Positions 42,328 through 50,498 of a stretch of DNA of 64,000 bases are shown one piece after another. The stretch is from Paenibacillus sabinae T27 (GTDB lineage: Bacteria > Bacillota > Bacilli > Paenibacillales > Paenibacillaceae). The notes beneath the pieces are model-generated. The model did no database searches. It saw only the letters and a list, made by a program, of their open reading frames with translations, and was not told the DNA's origin. The position numbers and the translations under genes were made by a program. Each line of letters begins with the position of its first letter. Position 1 is the stretch's first letter. The stretch covers positions 395,001 to 459,000 of the forward strand of contig NZ_CP004078.1 of NCBI RefSeq assembly GCF_000612505.1. The letters are read 5' to 3'.

Positions 42328-44211
42328 TCAGTCGGTGTACAGATACCATCGCCTTACAAGCGGAATTTTCTTCCACTGCTTCTTGAGCCAAGGCAGAACG
42401 TAGTAGTCGAGACCGAAGACGCTGCCGGAACCGCCGATGCAGGCGATTGCCGCCGCCACATACCACAGCATTTCCGTAGCTGCCATTTTGGTCGTCCAGA
42501 TCATGACCGCCATGCCTATCGTCGCAATGGAGGAAAGGGCGGTGAACAGTCCGACAATCAGCAGGATACCAAAGATGATTTCGGCGCATACCATGCCGAG
42601 CTGGAACCACTTGGCAAGAAACGTGTAGTTGCCGTCCGGTTTATAGAACAAGAGATCCATGAACCAGTTCGAAATGTTGTAGATGAACTTCGGAACCGGA
42701 AGCGCGGAAACCGCTTCTTTGGCCGTATCGACCGCCGATGCCGCCGATTGGGCGTCAACCGTTTCCTTGACGTTGCTTACCGCTTCGCTGGCCGCCGATG
42801 TTGCATCCTTAAGATAAGGGGCCGCCGGGATCAGGAAGATCTTGCTCCAGCCTTGGTCGATAATCTTCCGCAGCTTGTCAATGCCTTCATACAGCCACAT
42901 GCCGCCGAGCAGCATGCGAAGCGGAACGATCCAGAAGTTCGGCGAGCGCTTGGAGAAATATCCGCCGACGAAGCTTCTGCGGTTCTCCACATGGAAGAAC
43001 TCATGCATCATGTAAGTCCAGACTTTATTAAAGCCGGCTACACCGGACAGATAGTAAATGTTGATCATATGCTTGGCGAACATCGCCATGAATCCGGTGA
43101 GCATGAACATTTTGTTCGGAAGACCGACATTCGCAACGCCGTAGCGGCTTCCGATCGATACCATTGTGCCGTGGAAGGCCGGTTTATAAGCCTTTTTCGC
43201 GGTTCCGTTAATGTCGGCGACGATGTTGCCGGCAATCAGCGGCGCGGCAAGCTCGGCGTTCTCGACCATTTGCGGAACGGGACGCTGTTCGCCTTCGACA
43301 ATGTAGAAGATGTTGTCGCCGACAACATATACGTTCTTGTGGTCGACGCTTTCCAGATGCTCGTTGGTGACGATACGCTTGCGGCCTTGCTGCTGGACAT
43401 CAAGCTTACCCACCAGCTCGGAGCCTTCGACGCCCGCCGTCCAGACGATGGTGTTGGCTGCTACGACATTATTCTCGCCGAGAGCCACGCTTCCTTTGCC
43501 GACTTCGGTGATCTTGGCGCCGGTGACGATTTCCACGTTCAGCTTCCGCAGGTGCGCTTCGGCTTTACGGATCAGCTTCTCCGGCAGGATTGGCAGAATT
43601 TTCGGCGCCATATCAGCAACGATCAGCCGCACTTCCTTCGGATCGATGAAGAACTCTTTGCACAGCTCTTCGCGGTATTCCGCCATTTCGCCCACCAGCT
43701 CAACGCCGGTAAAGCCTGCGCCGACGATAACAAAGGTCAGCATGGAACGGCGAACTTCAGGCTTCTTCTCTTTGGCCGCCTGCGTGAACATGTCGCGGAT
43801 TTGGCGTTTCAGCGCAACGGCGTCATCATAGGACCAGAAAGAGAAGGTGTTCTCTTCAGCGCCGGGAATTCCGAAGAAGGTCGGCTTGCTGCCCGTGCCG
43901 ATAACGAGATAGTCGTATTCGTAGACGGCCTTCTCGGACGTCAGCTTCTTGCCCTGGAAGTCGACATTGCTAATCTCGTCAAGGACAACGTCCACTTTGA
44001 GGCCGGCAAAAATCTTCTTCAGGTCAATCTTGATCGAATCCTCGGGCGCGCGGTTTGCGGAGACCTCATGAAGCTCCGTCAAGAGCGTATGATAAGGATT
44101 CCGGTCGATCAGTTTGATTTCAATGTCTTTGTTGTTTTTCAATTTCTTGGCCAGCTTTTTGGCTGTAAGTACACCGCCGTACCCGCCGCCAAGAATGACG
44201 ATTCTCTTCAA
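42328..44211 (-). CDS. ndh2: NDH-2 NADH dehydrogenase with DoxX-like C-terminal domain, Ndh2 of EET type
   Basis: A 627-residue fusion. Residues 1-390 are a type II NADH:quinone oxidoreductase, with FAD-binding GGGYGG (8-13), NADH-binding VGAGFTGVELVGEMAE near residue 165, and VYVVGDN near residue 300. The C-terminal part has four or more TM helices in a DoxX-like region, interrupted by an Ala/Ser/Val-rich loop near residue 490. Ordinary NDH-2 lacks this tail; the same fusion and length characterise the Listeria EET NADH dehydrogenase Ndh2. Start is TTG behind GAGGTGAG. It would pass electrons to a dedicated quinone at the membrane. Confidence 0.92.
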   Translation of the reverse strand: MKRIVILGGGYGGVLTAKKLAKKLKNNKDIEIKLIDRNPYHTLLTELHEVSANRAPEDSIKIDLKKIFAGLKVDVVLDEISNVDFQGKKLTSEKAVYEYDYLVIGTGSKPTFFGIPGAEENTFSFWSYDDAVALKRQIRDMFTQAAKEKKPEVRRSMLTFVIVGAGFTGVELVGEMAEYREELCKEFFIDPKEVRLIVADMAPKILPILPEKLIRKAEAHLRKLNVEIVTGAKITEVGKGSVALGENNVVAANTIVWTAGVEGSELVGKLDVQQQGRKRIVTNEHLESVDHKNVYVVGDNIFYIVEGEQRPVPQMVENAELAAPLIAGNIVADINGTAKKAYKPAFHGTMVSIGSRYGVANVGLPNKMFMLTGFMAMFAKHMINIYYLSGVAGFNKVWTYMMHEFFHVENRRSFVGGYFSKRSPNFWIVPLRMLLGGMWLYEGIDKLRKIIDQGWSKIFLIPAAPYLKDATSAASEAVSNVKETVDAQSAASAVDTAKEAVSALPVPKFIYNISNWFMDLLFYKPDGNYTFLAKWFQLGMVCAEIIFGILLIVGLFTALSSIATIGMAVMIWTTKMAATEMLWYVAAAIACIGGSGSVFGLDYYVLPWLKKQWKKIPLVRRWYLYTD

Positions 44212-44259
44212 AAGGAACTCACCTCATTTGTCTGAATTAGCTGCAGGAAGGATCGTGAA

Positions 44260-44799
44260 TTACTTCGCTTGTTCCAGCGCTTTTTCTGCCAGAGTCCAGT
44301 ATTCGCCTACGCTGATGGATACGCCGGAGATGGCATCGGTTTTTCCTTCGGCGTTAAACGCAGGAGCTGCGCCTTTGTTGTCGATGTAGTACTGCTCGGC
44401 TTTGGCGACTTCCTCATGCCATTCGGCCAGGGCGGACGGATTTTTTTCTTTCATGCCATACTTGCCGTCTTTGGAGAACTGCTGCTTGTCATTGCCGTCT
44501 TTGTCGACGCCGGTGAATTTAACCGCGGATACGGCACCGTTCGACACGGTAACTTCAACAGTGGGCTTCCAGCCGCTCTTGGCGTCCATTTCGCCTTCGG
44601 CCTTATAAACGCCGTCCTTGTATTGTGCTGCGGATGCGTCAGGAGCTGTGCTTGCAGCCGGTGCTACGGATGCGGCAGGAGCCGTGCTGGCGGCTGGTGC
44701 GGTGCTGGCGGCAGGGGCGCCTTCGTTGCTGTTGCCACAGCCTGCGGCAAGCAAGCCGAGAAGCAGGGCGCTGGATACTACTGCAGTTGTTTTTTTCAT
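44260..44799 (-). CDS. FMN-binding-domain lipoprotein, PplA-like
   Basis: A 179-residue lipoprotein with a signal peptide and lipobox LLAAGC (Cys21). A low-complexity APAAST-type spacer of about 30 residues follows, probably crossing the cell wall, and then one FMN-binding domain. The motif DAISGVSIS (155-163) matches the ApbE flavinylation site DxxSGA[T/S]xT, with Val for Ala and Ser161 at the modified position. Listeria PplA, the terminal surface flavoprotein of EET, carries two such domains; this has one. It starts the leftward operon, 48 bases before ndh2, behind GGAGG. An FmnB/ApbE transferase must lie elsewhere. Confidence 0.87.
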   Translation of the reverse strand: MKKTTAVVSSALLLGLLAAGCGNSNEGAPAASTAPAASTAPAASVAPAASTAPDASAAQYKDGVYKAEGEMDAKSGWKPTVEVTVSNGAVSAVKFTGVDKDGNDKQQFSKDGKYGMKEKNPSALAEWHEEVAKAEQYYIDNKGAAPAFNAEGKTDAISGVSISVGEYWTLAEKALEQAK

Positions 44800-44867
44800 A
44801 GGGAATGACCTCCAAAATAGTTTAAAATATATATATTAAAATGTAAAACATTTAAATATCGTTTGAA

Positions 44868-44881
44868 GTGATAAAAATCAC
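44868..44881. promoter_or_regulatory. CRP/FNR-type half palindrome pair upstream of the PplA-like gene
   Basis: GTGATAAAAATCAC is a perfect GTGA-N6-TCAC palindrome 68 bases upstream of the lipoprotein start, the core of a CRP/FNR-family site. It could link the operon to oxygen or redox state. Confidence 0.5.
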
Positions 44882-45024
44882 CTTGTAAATGATGAATGTC
44901 ACTTGGCTTTGGGCCTTTTGTCCACTTATTGTTATCGGAACAGAACCTTCAGAAATTAATAGCGAAAATTTATAATGTTTCTGAATTGTGTCGACGGAAT
45001 AGTAGCATATTCCTACCTTTTTAA

Positions 45025-45042
45025 ATGTGAAAAAGTTCACTT
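45025..45042. promoter_or_regulatory. Rex-like operator upstream of the PplA-like gene
   Basis: ATGTGAAAAAGTTCACTT contains TGTGAA-N4-TTCACT, matching the Rex operator TTGTGAA-N4-TTCACAA except at the outer positions. Rex senses NADH/NAD+, which would suit an NADH-disposal pathway. Confidence 0.5.
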
Positions 45043-45282
45043 ATAAGGATAACGCTTCATTTCCTGCTCCATTATATCGAAGTTTTAAATAAATTGATAG
45101 ATTAATTTTATGATTTAAGAAAGGTTTATGTGACAAAAACCGACTTGATTCTTTATTTGTTAAAAATGGAAATTGATTCATCAAGCCGATTCAGCCGAAA
45201 AATGAAGGGGTAATTTTACTGTAAGGAAATCAGGGCATTCCTTGAAATGGTAACCATCCATATTTCTAGGGTAAGGAAGGCG

Positions 45283-45564
45283 ATGTCTATGTATAAATCC
45301 CATGTAATTGCCGGGAGAATCCTCGAAATCCGTGATGACCATGTGCTTACCCAGCAGGGTGACATCATTTGCAGCTACCATTCCCGATATTACTTGCTGC
45401 CGGATGAAGAGGCATGGACAGAAGAGCAGATCAGCCCGCAGGACCTCCCCGAAACGCCGGGGGAGCCGGTTAAAGAACATCATCGCTTCATGGGGATCGT
45501 CAAATACTTGAGCATGGCCAGACCCCGGTTTTTCCATATGAAGAAGAGCGCAAATCGAATCTGA
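45283..45564 (+). CDS. small hypothetical protein
   Basis: A 93-residue soluble protein that I do not recognise. It starts MSMYKSHVIAGRILEIRDDHVLTQQGDIICSYHSRYYLL (shown here in outline only by its features: a beta-rich, mixed-charge N-terminal half), and ends in a basic tail. The ATG at 45283 follows AAGGAAGGCG; an in-frame ATG at 45247 has no site. The stop codon lies inside the loop of a strong terminator, an arrangement that couples the gene end to transcript end. No membrane segment or cysteine cluster is present. Confidence 0.65.
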   Translation: MSMYKSHVIAGRILEIRDDHVLTQQGDIICSYHSRYYLLPDEEAWTEEQISPQDLPETPGEPVKEHHRFMGIVKYLSMARPRFFHMKKSANRI

Positions 45565-45581
45565 TTTGCGCTCTTCTTCTA
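45542..45581 (+). terminator. terminator overlapping the end of the small gene
   Basis: GAAGAGCGCAAATC pairs with GATTTGCGCTCTTC around GAATCT, followed by TTCT. The stop codon of the preceding gene is in the loop/3' arm. Confidence 0.88.
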
Positions 45582-45677
45582 AAGTTTCTGACGGAGCACC
45601 GCCATAATTAAGGCGCGTGGTTAATTATGGTAGTATTTAAACGGGTATATCATCTGGTGTTTTGCGGGAGTGAGTTC

Positions 45678-47108
45678 ATGGAATACATAAAGATATTTTT
45701 TATTAACACGGCGATGCTCATCACATTGGCCTATCTGGCGAATCTGCTGTTCAAGCACACCATTTCCCGTTCCTCCGAACGGACCAAGCAGGCCGCCTGG
45801 GTCGTAATGGCGATATTGGCGGGCGGGCTCAGTACGTTTTTCGGGTACCGGCTGGATGACAACGTGATATTTGATTTGCGCTTCGTTCCGCTGATTATCT
45901 CCACCATCGCTTACCCGCAGCCTCTGCTTCTGATTCTGATTGGAGTAGGCACCGGCCTGATGCGCTTTGCGTTCGGCATCAATGCGGCCGCGGCAGCCGG
46001 AATGATCAATCTGTCCATTCTGGGCCTTATTTGCGCGGCGCTGTCTCTTTGGATACGCCGTTCCCCATTATCCATGATTGCCAAGGGCCTGGTTGTCATT
46101 CTGGCAGTCAACTTCTTTAATGCAGTCAACATCAGCATATTCGGAGTCATTCCCTTCTATGAATACATATCGGAGATCATGCCGATCACGTTCCCGTCCG
46201 GGATGCTACTCAGCATTTTGTTTGCACTGATTGCCCGCGACTTTCATCTGGAGCACAAACGGATGCAGCAGATTGAGCAGGTCAATGCGCTGCTCTCCGA
46301 GCAGGCGACGGAGCTTCAGAAGAACAAGATCGTTCTGGAAGAACGGGCGAAGCAGCTTATGCTGGCCTCTCAATATAAGTCGGAATTTCTGGCGAATATG
46401 TCGCATGAGCTGCGAACTCCCTTGAACGGGATTATCAATCTGTCGGAGCTGATCGCGGAGCATGACGATTCGGTCACGAGAGAGGAGCTCCAGGCTTACG
46501 GAAGCCTCATACACCATTCCGGCGAGGAGCTGCTGCTGCTGATCAACGATATTCTGGATCTGTCCAAAGTGGAGGCGGGCAAGCTTGAAATCGTCAGCGA
46601 GGAGGTCAATGTCAGCGAGGTTCCCGCGCTGCTCTTCCAGCAGTTTGATGTGATCGCTAAGCAGAGAGGGCTTGATTTTACTATCCAGCTGGAGGAGGAT
46701 CTGCCGGAGACGCTGGTCTCCGATCCGCAGCGGGTACAGCAAATTCTGCGCAATCTGCTCTCGAACGCGTTCAAGTTCACCCATCGGGGCGGTGTTTCGC
46801 TGACCATTCGGCGGGAACAGCGGCGGCAGGGGGGGCGAGAAGCGTCCTGGATCGTGTGGGAGGTAAAAGACACCGGCATCGGCATACCGAAAGACAAGCA
46901 TCTGAGCATCTTCGAGGCATTTCAGCAGGCGGACGGGACAATCAGCCGGCAGTATGGGGGCACTGGATTGGGCTTGTCCATCAGCCGGGATCTTGCCCGG
47001 CTGATCGGCGGTTTTATTACGCTGCAGAGCCAGGAAGGCGAGGGCAGCGCCTTCTCCCTGTACTTGCCGTTAACGGCTCAAGAACAAGGCATAAAAACTC
47101 CAATTTAA
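45678..47108 (+). CDS. sensor histidine kinase with 5TM-LYT-like membrane domain
   Basis: A 476-residue kinase with about six N-terminal TM helices resembling the 5TMR-LYT sensor (FDLRFVPLIISTIAYPQPLLL and following), a coiled-coil linker, a HisKA domain with the phosphoacceptor in NMSHELRTPLNGI near residue 242, and a HATPase_c domain with NLLSNAFKFTH, DTGIGIPKDKH and GGTGLGLSISRDLA. No receiver domain is attached and no response regulator is adjacent, so it is an orphan kinase that may feed a phosphorelay such as sporulation initiation. The ATG at 45678 follows GGGAGTGA. Confidence 0.9.
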   Translation: MEYIKIFFINTAMLITLAYLANLLFKHTISRSSERTKQAAWVVMAILAGGLSTFFGYRLDDNVIFDLRFVPLIISTIAYPQPLLLILIGVGTGLMRFAFGINAAAAAGMINLSILGLICAALSLWIRRSPLSMIAKGLVVILAVNFFNAVNISIFGVIPFYEYISEIMPITFPSGMLLSILFALIARDFHLEHKRMQQIEQVNALLSEQATELQKNKIVLEERAKQLMLASQYKSEFLANMSHELRTPLNGIINLSELIAEHDDSVTREELQAYGSLIHHSGEELLLLINDILDLSKVEAGKLEIVSEEVNVSEVPALLFQQFDVIAKQRGLDFTIQLEEDLPETLVSDPQRVQQILRNLLSNAFKFTHRGGVSLTIRREQRRQGGREASWIVWEVKDTGIGIPKDKHLSIFEAFQQADGTISRQYGGTGLGLSISRDLARLIGGFITLQSQEGEGSAFSLYLPLTAQEQGIKTPI

Positions 47109-47151
47109 TTTGTAATTCTGACTTATTGACGCTAGGGCGAAGCGGAGTAGA

Positions 47152-48468
47152 ATGGAGCAAGAGCCGCGTCAAAGGAGTGTTGCCGTTACGATCAACATCA
47201 TGAGAAACCGCCCCGAAGCCTCTCCTCCCCGAAGAAGAGGCCGCAAGTTTTCGACATACCGGAGAAACCTGCATATGGCCACATGGGAAGGCGTCCCCTC
47301 GACTATCTTCCAGGTGCTGCTTCAGGGGCAGTTTCTGACCGGTTTCCTGCTGTATTTGGGCGCTACTTCCGGACAAATCGGTTTTGTGATTGCGCTTACG
47401 ACACTTGTGAATGTCGCACAGATCGGCGTCGCCTTTCTGATCCAGAGGCTGCCCAGCCGCAAGTGGGCGCTCGTCACCTTTGTTTCCATTCACCGGGTGC
47501 TGTGGGCCGCTACCGGGCTCGTTCCGTTCCTTTTTCCCCGTCCCTTTTGGGTCAGCGCTTTCATTATTTTGTATGCCCTTGCATTTATAGCAAATACCGC
47601 CGGCGCCGTACTGTGGAGCTCGGTTATCGGGGATTTGGTCCCGCCGCGCGTACGGGGACGCTACTTCGGAATCCGCAATACCCTGCTGAACGCCTTGGGA
47701 AGCCTTGTCGTCTATGGGGGCGGCGTCGTCCTGGACCGCTACCCGGGAGCGCAGGGATTTCTGATTCTGTATATCGTAGTGTGGATATTTTCCACGGCGA
47801 ATATTATAGTATTCTTCTTCTATCCGGACGTGCCCTTTGAGAAATCGGAGGAAAGAAAGTTTGTGCCGATGTTTAAGAAACCGCTTCACGATGGACTGTT
47901 TATGAAATCGACGCTGTTTCTCTCGCTGTGGCTGCTGCTGCAAAATGTGACCGTGCCGCTGTATTCCTATGTCATGCTGCAACTGCTGCACATCAACTAT
48001 CAGACGCTTTCGCTTCTCAACGTGGCCCAGACCGTGTTCATGATGGCGAGCTTCTATTTCTGGGGGAATCTGAACGCGCGGTACAGCAACAAACGGCTGC
48101 TCTTCTGGACGCTTCCGATCATCGCAGTTTCCTCGCTGCTGTGGGGGCTGCTGTCCGTGCTTCCCTTGTTTCCGGTGCTGTTCGCCGCGCATATCGTGTT
48201 CGGAGTGGGAGTCGGCGGTTTTAACCAGCTGGCCTTCAACTTCATTATCGGAGATACGCCAAAAAAAGAGCGTCCGATGTACATGGCCATGTACGCGGCA
48301 CTAACCGGGCTGGCCTCATTCATTGGACCGGTGATTGGCGGCAAGGTGTACGAATGGATTGACGGCTGGCCGCACGGGTTCCAGGTGTACGGAATGCAGC
48401 TTATCGTAGGAGGGCTGATGATCGCGCTGATCGCGCTGCTCGGGCGCCGTATCCTGAAGGATGTTTGA
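47152..48468 (+). CDS. MFS transporter
   Basis: A 438-residue major facilitator with about 12 hydrophobic helices after a basic 35-residue N-terminus. The loop between helices 2 and 3 carries QRLPSRKWALV, and PPRVRGRYFGIRN appears in the loop between helices 4 and 5, both seen in an uncharacterised Bacillales MFS group. The substrate cannot be read. It may start further inside the annotated frame. The next gene starts 14 bases after its stop, so the two may be co-transcribed. Confidence 0.87.
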   Translation: MEQEPRQRSVAVTINIMRNRPEASPPRRRGRKFSTYRRNLHMATWEGVPSTIFQVLLQGQFLTGFLLYLGATSGQIGFVIALTTLVNVAQIGVAFLIQRLPSRKWALVTFVSIHRVLWAATGLVPFLFPRPFWVSAFIILYALAFIANTAGAVLWSSVIGDLVPPRVRGRYFGIRNTLLNALGSLVVYGGGVVLDRYPGAQGFLILYIVVWIFSTANIIVFFFYPDVPFEKSEERKFVPMFKKPLHDGLFMKSTLFLSLWLLLQNVTVPLYSYVMLQLLHINYQTLSLLNVAQTVFMMASFYFWGNLNARYSNKRLLFWTLPIIAVSSLLWGLLSVLPLFPVLFAAHIVFGVGVGGFNQLAFNFIIGDTPKKERPMYMAMYAALTGLASFIGPVIGGKVYEWIDGWPHGFQVYGMQLIVGGLMIALIALLGRRILKDV

Positions 48469-48482
48469 AAAGGAGAATATTC

Positions 48483-49193
48483 ATGAACAAAACGGCAATG
48501 GTGCTTGGAGCCACCGGACTCGTTGGGAAGGCGGTCGTGGAGGAGCTCTTGCGTGAAAACTGGAAGGAAGTGCGGGTGCTCGTCCGCAGACCGCTTGCAC
48601 TCCGGCACGACAGGCTCAAGCAGACGGTAGCCGACTGGGAGCGGCTGGAGCGTTACGGCGATCTGTTCGAAGGAGCGGACGCCGTATTCTGCTGTCTCGG
48701 GACGACGATCAGGAAAGCCGGATCGCAGCAAAATTTCGAGCGAGTCGATCTGGAATACCCGCTAACGGCGGCCAAGCTTGCAAGGAAAGCCGGTGTGAGA
48801 CAATTTCTAGCGGTATCGTCCATGGGGGCGAATCCGCATTCGCGCCAATTTTACAGCCGGACCAAAGGCCGGATGGAGGAGGCTCTAAGCGGCTTAGGCT
48901 TTCCGGGGCTGCATCTGTTCCGCCCGTCCCTGCTGCTGGGGGAGAGGGAGGAGTTCAGATTGTTGGAGCGCTCCGCCGCCTGGCTTATGACCCGGCTGGA
49001 TGGTCTTATGGTCGGCAGGGCGGCCAAATACCGTGCCATCAAAGGGGAGACTGTTGCCCGGGCCATGGTCCATATCGCGGCGGCTGATCCGAAAGGGCTG
49101 CATATATACCCGAACGACGTTATTCAGGTGCTTGGAAAAGACTTTGCTGCCGAGGCCCCTCCGGCTTGGGAGGATGAGAAAGGTTTGCAATAA
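48483..49193 (+). CDS. NAD(P)H-binding Rossmann-fold protein (HTATIP2-like)
   Basis: A 236-residue short-chain-dehydrogenase-like protein of the atypical, NAD(P)-binding oxidoreductase type. The nucleotide loop GATGLVGKAVVEELL opens the protein. VFCCLGTTIRKAGSQ near residue 71 and AVSSMGANPHSRQFYSRTKGRMEEAL near residue 110 match the HTATIP2/YraR-like group, with the YxxxK pair in YSRTK. The ATG at 48483 follows AAAGGAG. Substrate unknown. Confidence 0.85.
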   Translation: MNKTAMVLGATGLVGKAVVEELLRENWKEVRVLVRRPLALRHDRLKQTVADWERLERYGDLFEGADAVFCCLGTTIRKAGSQQNFERVDLEYPLTAAKLARKAGVRQFLAVSSMGANPHSRQFYSRTKGRMEEALSGLGFPGLHLFRPSLLLGEREEFRLLERSAAWLMTRLDGLMVGRAAKYRAIKGETVARAMVHIAAADPKGLHIYPNDVIQVLGKDFAAEAPPAWEDEKGLQ

Positions 49194-49250
49194 AGAGAGA
49201 TTACGATTTAAAATGATGACATGAATAGATGAATGGGAGGAAATTGAGAG

Positions 49251-49631
49251 ATGAGCAAAAAGCAGGTAGCCACGTCAAAAGCACCGGGGGCCATCGGTCC
49301 GTACAGCCAGGCGATTATCGCCGGAAATTGGGTATACACCTCGGGCCAACTGGGGCTGAATCCGGAAACGGGCGAGCTGGCGGGAGATGTACAAGCCCAG
49401 GCGCGCCAGTCGCTGGCGAACGTACAGGCCATTCTGGAAGAGGCCGGAACCTCGCTGGACCATGTAGTGAAGACGACGGTGTTCCTTAAGGACATGAACG
49501 ATTTCACGGCCGTGAACGAGGTGTACAGCAGCTTCTTCAGCGAGCCTTATCCGGCGCGCAGCGCAGTTGAGGTTGCCCGTCTGCCCAAAGACGGACTCGT
49601 GGAGATTGAAGTTGTAGCTCGCAGAAAATAA
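49251..49631 (+). CDS. ridA: RidA-family enamine/imine deaminase
   Basis: A 126-residue protein of the RidA/YjgF/YER057c family, trimeric, which hydrolyses reactive 2-aminoacrylate and related enamines or imines. Conserved features are APGAIGPYSQAI near residue 10, YTSGQLGLNPETG near residue 26, and the C-terminal PARSAVEVARLPKDGLVEIEVVA containing the catalytic Arg. The ATG follows GGGAGGAAATTGAGAG. A strong hairpin terminator ends the unit. Confidence 0.95.
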   Translation: MSKKQVATSKAPGAIGPYSQAIIAGNWVYTSGQLGLNPETGELAGDVQAQARQSLANVQAILEEAGTSLDHVVKTTVFLKDMNDFTAVNEVYSSFFSEPYPARSAVEVARLPKDGLVEIEVVARRK

Positions 49632-49693
49632 CGCGGCGCTCTGTTCACGTATGGAAATCCGTTCCCCGCTGCCGTTAAGGGCCGGATTCGAAT

Positions 49694-49752
49694 AAGCCTT
49701 TCCCGAGTACAGTCCTCCGGTAACCCGGAAGACTGGCGGGAAAGGTTTTTTT
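49694..49752 (+). terminator. terminator after ridA
   Basis: AAGCCTTTCCCG pairs with CGGGAAAGG, enclosing an inner stem (TCCGG/CCGGA), followed by T7. Confidence 0.9.
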
Positions 49753-49772
49753 ATAAAATGGGTTTTCGGCTG

Positions 49773-49801
49773 TTGACATTCTACCTACTAGTAGGTATAC
49801 T
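49773..49801 (+). promoter_or_regulatory. promoter and operator of the TetR regulator gene
   Basis: TTGACA (49773-49778) and TATACT (49796-49801) have a 17-bp spacer. The spacer and -10 hold the perfect 16-bp palindrome TACCTACTAGTAGGTA (49782-49797). Binding there would block RNA polymerase, giving autorepression. Confidence 0.88.
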
Positions 49802-49820
49802 CAAGTCAAGAGGTGAAGAT

Positions 49821-50411
49821 ATGAACCGATCCGATCATATTATGAACGTTGCTAATCGTCTGATTCTGGAGAAAGGGTATAGTGCTTTCAGCTATGCGGA
49901 TGTCGCTGCCGAAATCGGTATCCAGAAGGCAAGCATTCACTACCACTTTCCGTCCAAAGCCAACCTGGTGCAAAATGTGGTGAGCAGGTACCGGCAGGAA
50001 GTGCGGGGGAATCTGGCCAAGCTGGACTCCATGACGGGCGATCCCCGGGTGAAGCTTGAGCAGTATTTGTCGTACTGGGAGTCATGCCTGCAGAGCAAGG
50101 CGATCGACATGTGCCTGTGCGCGCTGCTTGCCTCCGAGATTCCGATTCTGCCTGAAGAAGTCATCGGCGAGATTCGCGGGCATTTCCGCGATTTAACGGA
50201 CTGGCTGGCCCGGCTGATGAAGGATGCGGCTGAAGAGGACCGGTTCGCGGGGGAAAGCGAAGCCGCCGCCATCGAGGAAACGGCCCATGCCATTCTGGCC
50301 TGTGTGCACGGCGGGATGCTCGCTTCCAGGACATTTAACGATGCCGGGCAGTTCGGCAAGGTGAAGAATCGTCTGCTGGGATTGATTACGGAGAAGGCCG
50401 TCACAGTGTAA
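49821..50411 (+). CDS. TetR-family transcriptional repressor
   Basis: A 196-residue TetR protein. The N-terminal helix-turn-helix is clear (GYSAFSYADVAAEIGIQKASIHYHF, residues 20-44, described in parts: SYADVAAEIGI then KASIHYHFPSK). The C-terminal ligand domain resembles the AcrR/YcdC-type C-terminal fold and suggests a small hydrophobic ligand. The ATG at 49821 follows AGAGGTGAAG. The same 16-bp palindrome occurs in its own promoter and upstream of the next gene, so it very likely represses both. Confidence 0.93.
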   Translation: MNRSDHIMNVANRLILEKGYSAFSYADVAAEIGIQKASIHYHFPSKANLVQNVVSRYRQEVRGNLAKLDSMTGDPRVKLEQYLSYWESCLQSKAIDMCLCALLASEIPILPEEVIGEIRGHFRDLTDWLARLMKDAAEEDRFAGESEAAAIEETAHAILACVHGGMLASRTFNDAGQFGKVKNRLLGLITEKAVTV

Positions 50412-50457
50412 TGCTTTTTTAGCAAAGGAAAAGAGACAAATTTTTTTAAGTTAAACC

Positions 50458-50473
50458 TACCTACTAGTAGGTA
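50458..50473. promoter_or_regulatory. second TetR operator, upstream of the hydrolase gene
   Basis: TACCTACTAGTAGGTA, identical to the palindrome at 49782-49797, lies 26 bases upstream of the hydrolase start. Confidence 0.85.
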
Positions 50474-50498
50474 AAAAGAACCAAAGGAGAAGATTACA

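Larger units (their letters stand above)
44800..45282. other. long AT-rich control region
   Basis: A 483-base stretch between the leftward lipoprotein operon and a rightward small gene. It is AT-rich and carries the GTGA-N6-TCAC palindrome and the Rex-like site. Minus-strand open frames here have no ribosome-binding site. A further TGTGAC word occurs near 45128. Confidence 0.55.
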
